Shown in pieces: positions 1 to 8,112 of a stretch of DNA of 64,000 nt. The stretch comes from Fervidibacter sinensis. Its GTDB lineage: Bacteria > Armatimonadota > Fervidibacteria > Fervidibacterales > Fervidibacteraceae. The notes under the pieces were generated by a model. That model saw only the letters and a program-made list of their open reading frames with translations. It searched no databases and was not told the origin of the DNA. The translations under genes and the position numbers were made by a program. The first letter of the stretch is position 1. Each line of letters begins with the position of its first letter. The stretch is taken from NCBI GenBank assembly GCA_032161045.1, contig JAVHTH010000010.1, one strand, 5' to 3'.

Positions 1-5
1 TTTTT

Positions 6-203
6 TCAACGCTGCTTCACTGGTGGCTCCATCACGGGACGCTGCCCTGGAGGCGCTTTCGGTCCTACTGGTTGTCCTTTAAGGAATGGAGCCTGAGGTT
101 CTTGAGGGGTTGGGCGTCCCCAACGAATATACACACCCGCGACAATTGCTAATACAATCAAAATCACTACCACAGCAACCCATGCTGGCACTTGCTGTTT
201 CAT
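6..203 (-). CDS. Small single-pass membrane protein
   Basis: This is a 65-residue protein of unknown function. Residues about 8-27 form one strongly hydrophobic helix, followed by a short basic stretch and a tail rich in proline, glutamine and lysine. ATG at 203 is preferred over the in-frame GTG at 206 because GAGGTGA lies about 7 nt before it. It starts 42 bp after the broken prepilin-like gene at 245-1052. The same order, a prepilin-like gene followed by a small one-helix protein, recurs at 2313-1164, so a shared role with the pseudopilin is inferred. No family is recognised. Confidence 0.6.
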   Translation of the reverse strand: MKQQVPAWVAVVVILIVLAIVAGVYIRWGRPTPQEPQAPFLKGQPVGPKAPPGQRPVMEPPVKQR

Positions 204-244
204 CACTTTTCACCTCTTTCATCAGGTCACGAAAACCTTGAACA

Positions 245-1052
245 TCACGGTGACCAAGGTCCGTTATTCCACAACCCGAAAATATCCCATGCAAGTCCGT
301 CACCACCACGCCGATAAAGTTCCAGCCACCTCGCCCAAATGGAGGAATACTGCATCCACTTGGTATGCCCGTCAACAAAGGTGATATTTGAGCCTCTCAA
401 GTGCCTGGTCGCTTGGTTGAGAAAGCCTTCATTTCGGTCCCAATCTGGTGGACGAGGAGACCAACTTGGTCCGCATGCAACAGCGCAACGGTCGGCGAAA
501 GCGACACGCCCAACTGAAGATGCTGCTTCTGGATGAGCGGCGTCAGGGGCAAAAACACAAGAGGCAGGTTCAGGAATTTGAGCGAGTTTCTGGTCAATTA
601 AACGGTCACGATTGAAGCCGATGGACTGGTTGAAGTCAATCCAATCTTCAGGAAGCACCCAGTTGCATGGGTTTGCACCACGACTGTAAACCCTGCCGGT
701 CCCATACCAAATCTGTTTGGCACTGGGGCATTCGTAAACTTGACGGTTGCGGACATAAGGGTTGATGAGAACTGGCCAACGCAAAAACGGGTTAGCAGCA
801 GTGGCTGCCCATTGACAAGATGGACGGCTGCTGAAAGCGTTCCAATTTCCGTGCCCCTCAGGCGGGAATCGTTCATCGTAATCCTGAAGATACTGCAAAA
901 GCCCCAATCCAATTTGTTAGGGACGAAATGCATGAGGCTTGCCTCGCCTTTTCACGAGCCTGGCTGAACACGGGGAACAAAATTGCAGCCAGGATCGCGA
1001 TAATTGCGATCACAACCAACAACTCAATGAGGGTGAAGCCGCGACGCACCAT
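245..1052 (-). pseudogene. Prepilin-like (type II secretion G/DUF1559-like) protein, frameshifted
   Basis: Translation from ATG 1052 (GGAGGT ribosome site) gives a prepilin N-terminus, with GFTLIELLVVIAII and then LFPVFSQAREKARQ. The frame breaks near 915-921. From about 919 downward another frame continues the family pattern (QIG, LLQYLQDYDE, late FVDGHTKW). The expected junction is S-L-K-Q-I-G, so about two bases seem to be missing from an A-rich run, or one base is extra. The whole protein would be about 270 residues: a cleavable class III signal helix plus a globular extracellular domain. Whether this is a true pseudogene or a sequencing error cannot be told here. The 220-residue downstream frame on its own would lack the export signal. 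Confidence 0.7.
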
Positions 1053-1100
1053 CTCAATGCACCTCCTTTAGATTTCGGCACCCCTGAGGGTGCTGCATTC

Positions 1101-1129
1101 ATTTTAGCCTTCTGCCTTAATCATGTCAA
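1101..1129 (-). promoter_or_regulatory. Sigma-70-type promoter of the frameshifted prepilin gene
   Basis: On the minus strand TTGACA (1124-1129) is separated by 17 bases from TAAAAT (1101-1106). It lies about 50 bp upstream of the ATG at 1052. The arrangement is almost the same as the promoter at 2366-2394. Confidence 0.7.
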
Positions 1130-1163
1130 TACTTGCCTTGTGCTGCTAATGAGTTGAAAAATT

Positions 1164-1418
1164 CTATCGTCCTTGAGGCTGCTGGGGAGCCATGTATTTC
1201 CCTGCGCCTTGCCTCATGCGGAGTTGGTAGATGATTTGTTGCTTCGCGTGTTCAGGGATTTTGGGGTTTTTCATGATTTCTTGAATCTGCTGTTCAACTT
1301 CTTGAGAGGTTGACACTCTTTGTGTTTGCCTCTGCCCACGAACTTGGAGGAAGATAATTACTGCGGCGATGACGATCACGACGAGGCTGACGATAACGAT
1401 GAGGGTGTTCCTTTGCAT
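1164..1418 (-). CDS. Small single-pass membrane protein
   Basis: This 84-residue protein of unknown function has an N-terminal transmembrane helix at residues about 5-25. A charged, partly helical cytosolic or periplasmic segment follows (about 35-70), and the tail is rich in Q, P and G. A strong AGGAGG site lies just upstream of ATG 1418. It follows the prepilin-like gene 1483-2313 by 64 bp, with a GC-rich hairpin in between. It parallels the 65-residue protein at 6-203 in position and shape. A helper or assembly partner of the pseudopilin is a guess from position only. Confidence 0.65.
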   Translation of the reverse strand: MQRNTLIVIVSLVVIVIAAVIIFLQVRGQRQTQRVSTSQEVEQQIQEIMKNPKIPEHAKQQIIYQLRMRQGAGKYMAPQQPQGR

Positions 1419-1452
1419 TTCCTTTCGCCTCCTTTCATGGAGAAATTAAGAA

Positions 1453-1472
1453 GGGGGCGCTTTTGCGCCCCC
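1453..1472 (-). terminator. GC-rich hairpin between prepilin and small membrane gene
   Basis: GGGGGCGC (1453-1460) and GCGCCCCC (1465-1472) form an 8-bp perfect stem with a TTTT loop. On the minus strand the stem is followed by CTTCTTAATTT, a poor U tract. It can act as a leaky terminator or a 3'-end stabiliser, letting the prepilin be made in excess of the small protein. Confidence 0.5.
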
Positions 1473-1482
1473 TATGTCTCGC

Positions 1483-2313
1483 TTACCAAGGATACCAACT
1501 TGGGCGACCGTAACCACTGCCGGAGTTGCAGTAGTAAGTTCCGCCTTCAACGAAAATGTTGCGGAACCACATAATTGAGCCGCGAACCATCGCTTTGACA
1601 TGTCCATCCGCAAAAACAACATTGCAAGTGTTGTTGTGGCGATAGCGAGGCATCATGCCACAACCAGCCCATGTGGGGCTATCTGTTGTGTCCGTGTAAT
1701 CACAGTCGTATTGAAGGGACAGTTCGCTTCCATCTCTCTGGATATTGGGATAACCTGTCCAACTCGTCCATTGCCACTCCATCGGGCAGAAGTAAGCCCA
1801 CGACCATGTAGCATTGTTGCGACCAAACTCTACCAAGATGATTTTGTCTGCTGGGTCACTAATGTGGATGAGCCCTCTGGCGGGAGCAGGATTAGGACCT
1901 TGGCTCCAGTTATCTACGAACAGATGGCGATGAACTCCATAGGAACTTGCGTGTGTTTTGTCTGGATAAGAAGGACACACCCACAAACCTCCACCACCAA
2001 CCCAAGTTCCTGCTTGAGTTGGGTTATACCACTGGGCGTGGCGGACATAAGGCCAAATTAGACTAATCCAACCTTGCTGAGGGATACCTGAACTGCCACC
2101 ACCATACTGGGACGGAGGGAAATACTCATCGTAGTCCTGAGTATACTGCGCAATTGCCGTGCTGATGTTTCGTTCGTTAGAAGTGCAGGTGATTTGACGA
2201 GCCTTTTCGCGGGCTTGGCTGAACACGGGGAATAGAATGGCTGCCAGAATGGCGATAATCGCAATCACGACGAGCAACTCAATAAGTGTGAAACCCCAAT
2301 CTTTTCGCTTCAT
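1483..2313 (-). CDS. Prepilin-like protein with N-terminal methylation motif and ADGH signature
   Basis: This 276-residue secreted pseudopilin-like protein has the prepilin peptidase site G|FTLIE at residues about 7-11. A hydrophobic helix follows to about 30, then LFPVFSQAREKARQ. The C-terminal globular domain is rich in W, Y and P and carries the family motif VVFADGHVKAM near residue 240. Members of this DUF1559-like group occur in large numbers in Armatimonadota and Planctomycetes. They are processed by a prepilin peptidase and exposed on the cell surface; individual functions are unknown. ATG 2313 has an AAGGAGGT site. A clear promoter lies at 2366-2394. Confidence 0.85.
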   Translation of the reverse strand: MKRKDWGFTLIELLVVIAIIAILAAILFPVFSQAREKARQITCTSNERNISTAIAQYTQDYDEYFPPSQYGGGSSGIPQQGWISLIWPYVRHAQWYNPTQAGTWVGGGGLWVCPSYPDKTHASSYGVHRHLFVDNWSQGPNPAPARGLIHISDPADKIILVEFGRNNATWSWAYFCPMEWQWTSWTGYPNIQRDGSELSLQYDCDYTDTTDSPTWAGCGMMPRYRHNNTCNVVFADGHVKAMVRGSIMWFRNIFVEGGTYYCNSGSGYGRPSWYPW

Positions 2314-2365
2314 CGCAACTGCACCTCCTTACAGGTTTTGAACGCTTTGACAACGGAGCACCTTA

Positions 2366-2394
2366 ATTTTAGCGTTCTGACCTTTGCATGTCAA
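2366..2394 (-). promoter_or_regulatory. Sigma-70-type promoter of the prepilin gene
   Basis: On the minus strand TTGACA (2389-2394), a 17-base spacer and TAAAAT (2366-2371) lie about 53 bp upstream of ATG 2313. The -10 element overlaps the stop codon of the preceding regulator gene, so the prepilin has its own transcription start. Confidence 0.7.
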
Positions 2395-3511
2395 CACCTG
2401 CTCTATCCTGACTACAAGGTGCTGTGGAAGCACGAACAATTAACTCGGTTGTTAAGACATCGGTTCCTTCGGGTATCACCCCCCTTTGCAAAGCGTCGTA
2501 AAGTTTCCTCACTGCCTTCCGGCCAATCTCTTCAACGGGCTGACGGACAGCGGTTAAAGGTGGCTCAAGGAACGCTGCCATTGGTGGGTCATCAAAACCA
2601 ACCAACGAAACTTGATCGGGGATTTTCACTCCGAGTTCTTTCAAGGCTTTGAAAATTGCGAGGGTCATTTCATAATCAGCGCCGAAAATCGCTGTAGGCA
2701 ATGGAGTTGATTCAAGCCAGCGGCGCACAAATTTGTCTCTGTCAATGCACCATCGGTCAGGATAGAGCAATGCCCAACGAGGGTCAATTGTGTAACCCGC
2801 TTCACCCATAAGTTGCCGGAAAGCATCCCACCTTTGTTGGTAGTCCGTTTGCCTTAAATCCAAGTCCACGAAGCCAATTTTGCGGTGTCCAAGCGACCAC
2901 AGGTGTTCCAACGCCTGCTTGACTCCTGAGAAATTGTCAATACCAACACAAGGCAGACTTTTGTCTTCGTAAACCGAGGAAGTTGCCACGAAAGGAACTC
3001 GGTGTTTCCTCAATTCGTGAAGCACGATCTCGTCTTCAACTGTGGGTGCAAGGACGATCATACCGTCAGCGCGGGATTCTCGGAAAAAGTCAAGATAGAA
3101 GGCAGGGTTCATTTCGCGGAACTGTAATTGAATCCCAAGTTCGCTCGTGGTTTGGGCAATGCCCCTGATCAAAGGTCCCCAGTAGATGTTTTGCTGTTCG
3201 CTAATCCCCCTTTGCGACCAAACAACAGCGAAAGTCATGATTGCCGTTGAAGGGCGTGAGTTTGGGTGGGAGACAAAAGTGCCCTTGCCCTTGACAGTAA
3301 CTAACCATCCCTCGCGAACCAACTCGCGAATTGCTCTGTCAACCGTCAACCTGTTCGTCCCAAACATCTCACACAATTTGATACGCCCAGGCAAAGGTTC
3401 CCCTTGCTTCAATTCGCCCCGTTCAATACTTGCGCGGAGCGCTTCCTTGACCTGCAAGTAGATCAATTTGCTGCTTCCTCGTTCAACTTTTTTGCGAACC
3501 CGCAAAGGCAT
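2369..3511 (-). CDS. GntR-type HTH / LacI-type sugar-binding transcriptional regulator
   Basis: This 380-residue regulator combines an N-terminal GntR winged helix (residues about 14-80, with GELKQGEPLPGRIKLCEMFG and RLTVDRAIRELVREGWL) with a periplasmic-binding-protein-like effector domain of the LacI/GalR type (about 90-370, with VGIDNFSG, GHRKIGFVDLDL, VSLVGFDDPPMA and LTAVRQP). This is the layout of AraR-like sugar repressors, so a sugar ligand is likely; which one cannot be read. ATG 3511 has GAGGTGG about 8 nt upstream. A longer frame to 3592 would run through its promoter and is rejected. The -35 region lies inside an inverted repeat, which suggests autoregulation. Confidence 0.85.
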   Translation of the reverse strand: MPLRVRKKVERGSSKLIYLQVKEALRASIERGELKQGEPLPGRIKLCEMFGTNRLTVDRAIRELVREGWLVTVKGKGTFVSHPNSRPSTAIMTFAVVWSQRGISEQQNIYWGPLIRGIAQTTSELGIQLQFREMNPAFYLDFFRESRADGMIVLAPTVEDEIVLHELRKHRVPFVATSSVYEDKSLPCVGIDNFSGVKQALEHLWSLGHRKIGFVDLDLRQTDYQQRWDAFRQLMGEAGYTIDPRWALLYPDRWCIDRDKFVRRWLESTPLPTAIFGADYEMTLAIFKALKELGVKIPDQVSLVGFDDPPMAAFLEPPLTAVRQPVEEIGRKAVRKLYDALQRGVIPEGTDVLTTELIVRASTAPCSQDRAGVDMQRSER

Positions 3512-3533
3512 TGATCTGCCACCTCGCTTTGCT

Positions 3534-3561
3534 ATTATAACACATGACCTGCCTATGTCAA
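3534..3561 (-). promoter_or_regulatory. Consensus promoter of the GntR/LacI-type regulator
   Basis: On the minus strand TTGACA (3556-3561), a 16-base spacer and TATAAT (3534-3539) are both perfect consensus hexamers. They lie 23 bp upstream of ATG 3511. Confidence 0.75.
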
Positions 3562-3579
3562 TACCTGACTTAGGCAGGT
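3547..3579. promoter_or_regulatory. Probable autoregulatory operator (inverted repeat)
   Basis: ACCTGCCTA (3547-3555) and TAGGCAGGT (3571-3579) are perfect 9-bp inverted repeats with centres 24 bp apart. One arm lies in the promoter spacer and the other just upstream of the -35 element, so a dimer bound here would block RNA polymerase. The regulator gene itself is immediately downstream. Confidence 0.6.
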
Positions 3580-3607
3580 AATTTCCTCGCAAATCTCACA
3601 ACTTTCG

Positions 3608-5251
3608 TTATCGCTTCTGCTTGGTTTGAGTAGCCACGCACCAGATCCCGAAGCGCCTCAGGGTTAACCCGTTCCGCCTCAAAATGGGGGCAAAATCAAC
3701 TCTTGCTAATATTGCTGCATCCTGAAACTTTGTCAAGAATTCCTTCAACTGCTTTTCGCTCCGTCCCAACATTGGCACTGGTCGCTTGGCGTAAAAGACA
3801 GCCCATTCGGTATCACTGCCAAAAGTGGCGATTTTTTGCGATTTTATCCAAAGTTTGGTTGCCTCGTGCCCACCGGAAGCGTGAATGAGTGTGGAAATCG
3901 CCACCAAAGTCGTTGCTGTCAAGAGCAACCCACTCACAAGCAGCACCCTTTGCAGTTTGAGTCTCTGCTTCCCAAGAAACTGCACAACAGCAGAAAACAG
4001 CCACGCCAACGGAACCGACACAAATCCCAGAAGCAACAGATAAACCGCAAACTCTATCGCCTCTAACTCCACGCCGACTTTAAACCCGATTGTTTGAAGG
4101 AGTTGTTGGTAGGCTTGAAGACCCACGATGAAACCGCCAAGGACAAAAAGAAATGGTAATGCACTCAAAACAAAACCGAGCCAAAATTCGCCCTTGCTTA
4201 AATTTCGCTGTGCTTGAGAAGCAACCAACCAAGCAAGTGCTGGGAAAGCGGGGAAGATGTAATGGGGCAATTTAGTAGCGATTAGCGAAAACAACACAAC
4301 CACGCTGAGAGCCCACCAAGCCATCAGGAAATCGGGGGAATGAAGATTGACTTTTGTTGACTGGCGGAAGTTTTTCAAGACATTCGCAAAAGCGTAAGGC
4401 AAGCAGATGCTCCAAGGCAGGAACAAAAGCCAAACGATTAGCAAGTAAAACCAAATTGGACCGCGATGACCTTCCATCGGTTCAGCAACCCGTTGGATGT
4501 GCTCCCGCAACAAAAAAACCTGCCAAAACTTCTCGCCTTCGCGAAGCCAAACGACGATGAACCAAGGAACCGCAATTGCGAAACAGATGGTAAGCCACAA
4601 AACAATTTGTCCAACGGTCTTAACCATTTCGGTCCGGTTACCATTTGTTTTCCATTCTTCCAACCCCTTCCAAATCGCCACCGGGAAAAGCACAATAGCG
4701 GGCAAGATAAGTCCCGGTGCGCCTTTAGTTAAAACGCCAGCGCCTGCAGAAATTCCACTGAGCAAAATCCAGCGTAAAGACAGGTCCTTGGAAAGCCAGA
4801 GGAGACCAGAAAGCGCCGAAGTGGTGACGAATAAGCACAGTGTCGCTTCAGGTGCGCCCCAATTTCCCAAAATTGCAGTCATTGGGTTAAGCAGGAACGC
4901 TGCCGCCGCCCACACCCCTGTCTCGGTGGCACCGACTTTAAGCCCAAACCATGCGAGGAACAAACCGATGAGAACGACTGCGATGAGAGAAGGCAACCTT
5001 GAAGCAAATTCGTTTTCGCCAAAAACGGCTTGCGATAGGGCAACGAACCAATACATCAAAGGTGGTTTTTTGTATCTCGGTTCTCCGTTGAAGTAAGGCA
5101 CGATCCAATCCTTGCGTTCCCGCATCTCAACAGGCACACGCGCGTAATAGGCTTCATCGCCTATCAAAGGTGGCGGGTTAAGCCAAAGCGACAAGGTTGG
5201 CGTCCAACCAAGCAAAATCGCTGTGACCAAAAACAACTTAGACTTGCTCAT
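3608..5251 (-). CDS. ArnT/PMT-like integral membrane glycosyltransferase
   Basis: This 547-residue polytopic protein has about ten or more hydrophobic segments. The N-terminal signature of lipid-phosphate-sugar-dependent GT-C transferases is clear: an acidic motif GDEAYYARVPVEM near residue 31, then YFNGEPRYKKPPLMYW (about 53-68), and a proposed first-loop catalytic Asp. Such enzymes move a sugar from a polyprenyl-phosphate donor to lipid A or protein on the outer face of the membrane. The acceptor here is unknown, and ArnT (aminoarabinose) activity is not implied. The C-terminal soluble part is about 90 residues. It is preceded by a 314-bp gene-free stretch and stands as a single gene. Confidence 0.8.
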   Translation of the reverse strand: MSKSKLFLVTAILLGWTPTLSLWLNPPPLIGDEAYYARVPVEMRERKDWIVPYFNGEPRYKKPPLMYWFVALSQAVFGENEFASRLPSLIAVVLIGLFLAWFGLKVGATETGVWAAAAFLLNPMTAILGNWGAPEATLCLFVTTSALSGLLWLSKDLSLRWILLSGISAGAGVLTKGAPGLILPAIVLFPVAIWKGLEEWKTNGNRTEMVKTVGQIVLWLTICFAIAVPWFIVVWLREGEKFWQVFLLREHIQRVAEPMEGHRGPIWFYLLIVWLLFLPWSICLPYAFANVLKNFRQSTKVNLHSPDFLMAWWALSVVVLFSLIATKLPHYIFPAFPALAWLVASQAQRNLSKGEFWLGFVLSALPFLFVLGGFIVGLQAYQQLLQTIGFKVGVELEAIEFAVYLLLLGFVSVPLAWLFSAVVQFLGKQRLKLQRVLLVSGLLLTATTLVAISTLIHASGGHEATKLWIKSQKIATFGSDTEWAVFYAKRPVPMLGRSEKQLKEFLTKFQDAAILARVDFAPILRRNGLTLRRFGIWCVATQTKQKR

Positions 5252-5565
5252 CCCATCTTCTGCTCCTTGCGGACGGACCTCTTTTGACCTGAGCAGTGAT
5301 AAAGCAGTGGAAGTCGCATGTTGCTAAGTATAGTCCCGCAGTGATGAAGTTTTGCACAAGTGTCGTGCAAAAGTGAATGGTTGACAGAAGGAAACTGGCA
5401 AACCGAAGGGCTGTCTCACCGAGGAGTGGTGGAAATTCAGTGTCAGAGATTCACCGATCACCTTCAAAAAACGAAAGCATCCGAGTGACACCTGCAAACT
5501 TGTCAACGCCTATGCGAGTTCACAGATGTCCCTCGGATGCAAAGCGAGTTCTAAAGTTTCCACGC
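5252..5565. other. Gene-free interval with a long inverted repeat
   Basis: No coding sequence is supported in this interval. GCATCCGAG (5477-5485) and CTCGGATGC (5532-5540) are perfect inverted repeats 46 bases apart, just downstream of the prepilin gene on the minus strand. They may form a 3'-end structure. A TATACT-like element near 5325-5331 on the minus strand could serve the glycosyltransferase, but no good -35 element is seen. Confidence 0.35.
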
Positions 5566-6312
5566 TTACCAGTTCCAAGCCCTGTATCGGACAGTGCCTC
5601 CGTAAGTGGTTTCCTTAATTTGCTGCCAGCGAACCCATTTTGCGTGTCCGTCAGCGAAACCGATATTAGAACCAGCAGAGTGAGGGGCGTAGTCATCCAT
5701 CCTGTTGGTAGGCACTGTTCCGTTGCAGCCGATGCAATCAGCGCCTGCCCTTGCAGCGGCTGCGTAGCGATACAGAAGGTTCAAGTTGTTGTTCTCCCAA
5801 CCACCGAGTGTGTTAAAGCAGTCGCCGATTGTGAGGATTTCCGCGGGATACCTTAAATTCGCCAACCTCCCTTTGCTGCAGCAGTTGTTGCTCATCGGTT
5901 CGTTGTAACCGTAACTGACTTTTCTGAACGCTGGTAGGCTTGAGATGTAACGACCGTCGTTGGGGTTAGCGTAACACCATAAACATCCACCGTTGTCCCC
6001 GCGACTTGGGCATTCAAAAAGTTGGACATTTTTCGCATAGGTGTGAAGGCGGACATACCATTGCTGAGCGGAAGGATTAGGAGTCCCGCCACCACCGACC
6101 ACACCCCACTCCCAGCGTGGCCATGCTTCGTCGTAATCTTGAACATACTGGGAGAAGGCGAGGATAATTTGTTTGGTGTTGCTGCCACAAGTTGCCTGAC
6201 GAGCCTTCGCACGGGCTTGAGAGAAAACGGGGAAAAGGATTGCAGCCAAGATTGCGATAATTGCGATCACGACCAAAAGTTCAATGAGCGTAAAGCCTTT
6301 GCGCTTACACAT
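5566..6312 (-). CDS. Prepilin-like protein with N-terminal methylation motif and ADGH signature
   Basis: This is a 248-residue pseudopilin-like protein. The cleavage/methylation motif is G|FTLIE at residues about 6-10, followed by the hydrophobic helix and LFPVFSQARAKARQ. The C-terminal domain has cysteine-rich stretches (CPSRGDNGGCLWC, NNCCSKG, CIGC) and the late motif IGFADGHAKWV. The cysteine pairs probably form disulfides outside the cell. ATG 6312 has an AGGAGGT site. Unlike the other two copies in the window it is not followed by a small membrane-protein gene. Function is unknown beyond surface display through the type IV pilin/type II secretion route. Confidence 0.85.
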   Translation of the reverse strand: MCKRKGFTLIELLVVIAIIAILAAILFPVFSQARAKARQATCGSNTKQIILAFSQYVQDYDEAWPRWEWGVVGGGGTPNPSAQQWYVRLHTYAKNVQLFECPSRGDNGGCLWCYANPNDGRYISSLPAFRKVSYGYNEPMSNNCCSKGRLANLRYPAEILTIGDCFNTLGGWENNNLNLLYRYAAAARAGADCIGCNGTVPTNRMDDYAPHSAGSNIGFADGHAKWVRWQQIKETTYGGTVRYRAWNW

Positions 6313-6516
6313 GACGACCTACCTCCTTTTTGTTGCTTGGTCAAAGCCTGCTCTTGGACCTTGCCTGCCATATCCTTTCGCGACCAACTGCAAAAAGCAA
6401 GGATAAATTGCACTTGCTTTGTCAGGTTTTCCACTACTAATCGCCTCAAGTCCGATAAAACTTTGAAGCGATGCACTTTTTAAATCCGGTGGCAAAATTT
6501 GAGCGGTGATGCGAAG

Positions 6517-8046
6517 ATGCTCGCGGTTTTGGAGAGTGGAGCAGTCTGGGGGCTTGATCCTTATCTTGTGCGAGTTGAAGTTGACATCTCTCCGGGAAAT
6601 TCTTCCTTCACCATCGTCGGCTTGCCTGACAAGGCTGTTCAGGAAAGCGCACAAAGGGTCCGCGCCGCTATCCGAAACTGCGGCTACGATTTCCCCAGCA
6701 AGAGAATAACTGTCAACCTATCACCTGCCGATGTCCGAAAGGAAGGTCCCGCTTTTGACTTGCCCATTGCGCTCGGAATTTTACTGGCGACAGGTCAATT
6801 GCCTTCTTTCCCTGAAGGGACTTTGGCGCTCGGTGAACTTTCATTGGATGGATCGTTAAGGGCTGTTAACGGTGTCTTGGCAATTGCAATGGAAGCGAAA
6901 CAGAAACGGCGAAACAAATTGATTGTGCCATCAGATAACGCAGCGGAGGCTGCTATAGTTGATGGGTTGACGGTTTTTGGGGTCAACAGTTTGCCTGAAG
7001 CAGTTCAAGCGGTCACCGGTGAACTCAAGCCTTGTCAACCGCCGGAGATTGAATTGGAGCAACCTCGCTACGGTGTTGATTTTTCTGAGGTTAAGGGACA
7101 AGAGAGTGCGAAGCGGGCGTTGGAAATTGCCGCAGCAGGTGGACACTCGGTTCTGATGATCGGTCCACCGGGCGCTGGCAAGACCATGCTCGCTCGCAGA
7201 CTCCCGACCATCATGCCTCCCTTGACAATTTCTGAAGCCCTTGAAGTGACGAAAATTTACAGCGTTGCAGGCAAATTGCCTAAGGGACAGGGTTTGATAA
7301 CCGAGCGACCTTTCCGCGCACCGCACCACACAATTTCCGCTGCGGGCTTAATTGGAGGTGGTTCGTTTCCGAAACCCGGCGAAATTTCACTTGCCCATCA
7401 TGGCGTCTTGTTCCTTGACGAGTTGCCCGAATTTCACCGCGATGTCCTTGAGGCGTTGCGCCAACCGCTTGAGGAAGGAACTGTCACTGTTGCGAGAGCG
7501 ACCCACAGCGTTACTTTTCCAGCGAGTTTTTTGTTAGTTGCTGCTATGAACCCTTGCCCTTGCGGTTACGCAACCGATGCGACGAGAAAGTGTCAATGCT
7601 CGCCCCAACAAATCCGAAACTACAGGCGCCGCATTTCTGGACCGCTCCTTGACAGGTTTGACATTCACCTTGAAGTGCCACGATTGACAGCCGAGGAAAT
7701 TTTGGAACCGGGAGCGGGTGAGCCGTCAGCGAAAATTAGGGAGCGAGTTTTGAAGGCGCGTGAGGGACAACGAGAGCGTTTTGAAAGTTTGGGTTTGCAC
7801 ATCGCTTGCAACGCTCATATCCCGCCGAAAGCAATCAGGGAAATTTGCATTTTGGATGAAGACGCAAAGGAACTTTTGCGTTCGGCAATTCAATCGCTCG
7901 GCTTATCTGCTCGCGCCCATGACAGGATTGTGAAAGTGGCAAGGACAATCGCCGACTTGGAAAGCAGTGAAACCATCCGACCAAGGCACATAGCGGAAGC
8001 GATAACTTACCGAAGCCTTGACAGGCAACTTTTTGAAGCGATTTGA
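6517..8046 (+). CDS. comM: ComM/YifB-family Mg-chelatase-like AAA+ ATPase
   Basis: This is a 509-residue cytosolic AAA+ protein. An N-terminal Lon-protease-like fold (MLAVLESGAV to about 165) precedes the ATPase core. The core has Walker A GPPGAGKT (about 216-223), Walker B VLFLDELPEF (about 290-300), and a cysteine cluster CPCGYATDATRKCQC (about 342-356) that is typical of the family. The Mg_chelatase C-terminal helical domain ends in TYRSLDRQLF. ComM is a hexameric helicase that drives branch migration during natural transformation. ATG 6517 matches the usual family N-terminus; an in-frame TTG at 6499 with GGTGG upstream would add six residues. dprA, another transformation gene, lies two genes downstream. 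Confidence 0.9.
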   Translation: MLAVLESGAVWGLDPYLVRVEVDISPGNSSFTIVGLPDKAVQESAQRVRAAIRNCGYDFPSKRITVNLSPADVRKEGPAFDLPIALGILLATGQLPSFPEGTLALGELSLDGSLRAVNGVLAIAMEAKQKRRNKLIVPSDNAAEAAIVDGLTVFGVNSLPEAVQAVTGELKPCQPPEIELEQPRYGVDFSEVKGQESAKRALEIAAAGGHSVLMIGPPGAGKTMLARRLPTIMPPLTISEALEVTKIYSVAGKLPKGQGLITERPFRAPHHTISAAGLIGGGSFPKPGEISLAHHGVLFLDELPEFHRDVLEALRQPLEEGTVTVARATHSVTFPASFLLVAAMNPCPCGYATDATRKCQCSPQQIRNYRRRISGPLLDRFDIHLEVPRLTAEEILEPGAGEPSAKIRERVLKAREGQRERFESLGLHIACNAHIPPKAIREICILDEDAKELLRSAIQSLGLSARAHDRIVKVARTIADLESSETIRPRHIAEAITYRSLDRQLFEAI

Positions 8047-8112
8047 GCGAATTTGCGACTGACGCCTTATAATCCTTGACGGCTTTAGTTTTCGCTGCAA
8101 GGGGGAACTGAC

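Noticed and set aside
598..933. Separate 111-residue minus-strand gene
   Set aside because: It overlaps the prepilin locus in another frame, with no ribosome site and no family pattern.
2369..3592. Longer start (3592) for the GntR/LacI regulator
   Set aside because: The extra 27 codons run through the consensus promoter and operator, and ATG 3511 has a proper ribosome site.
3608..5251. Aminoarabinose lipid A transferase ArnT
   Set aside because: Only the GT-C fold and general motifs are supported. No other arn genes are present and the acceptor is unknown.
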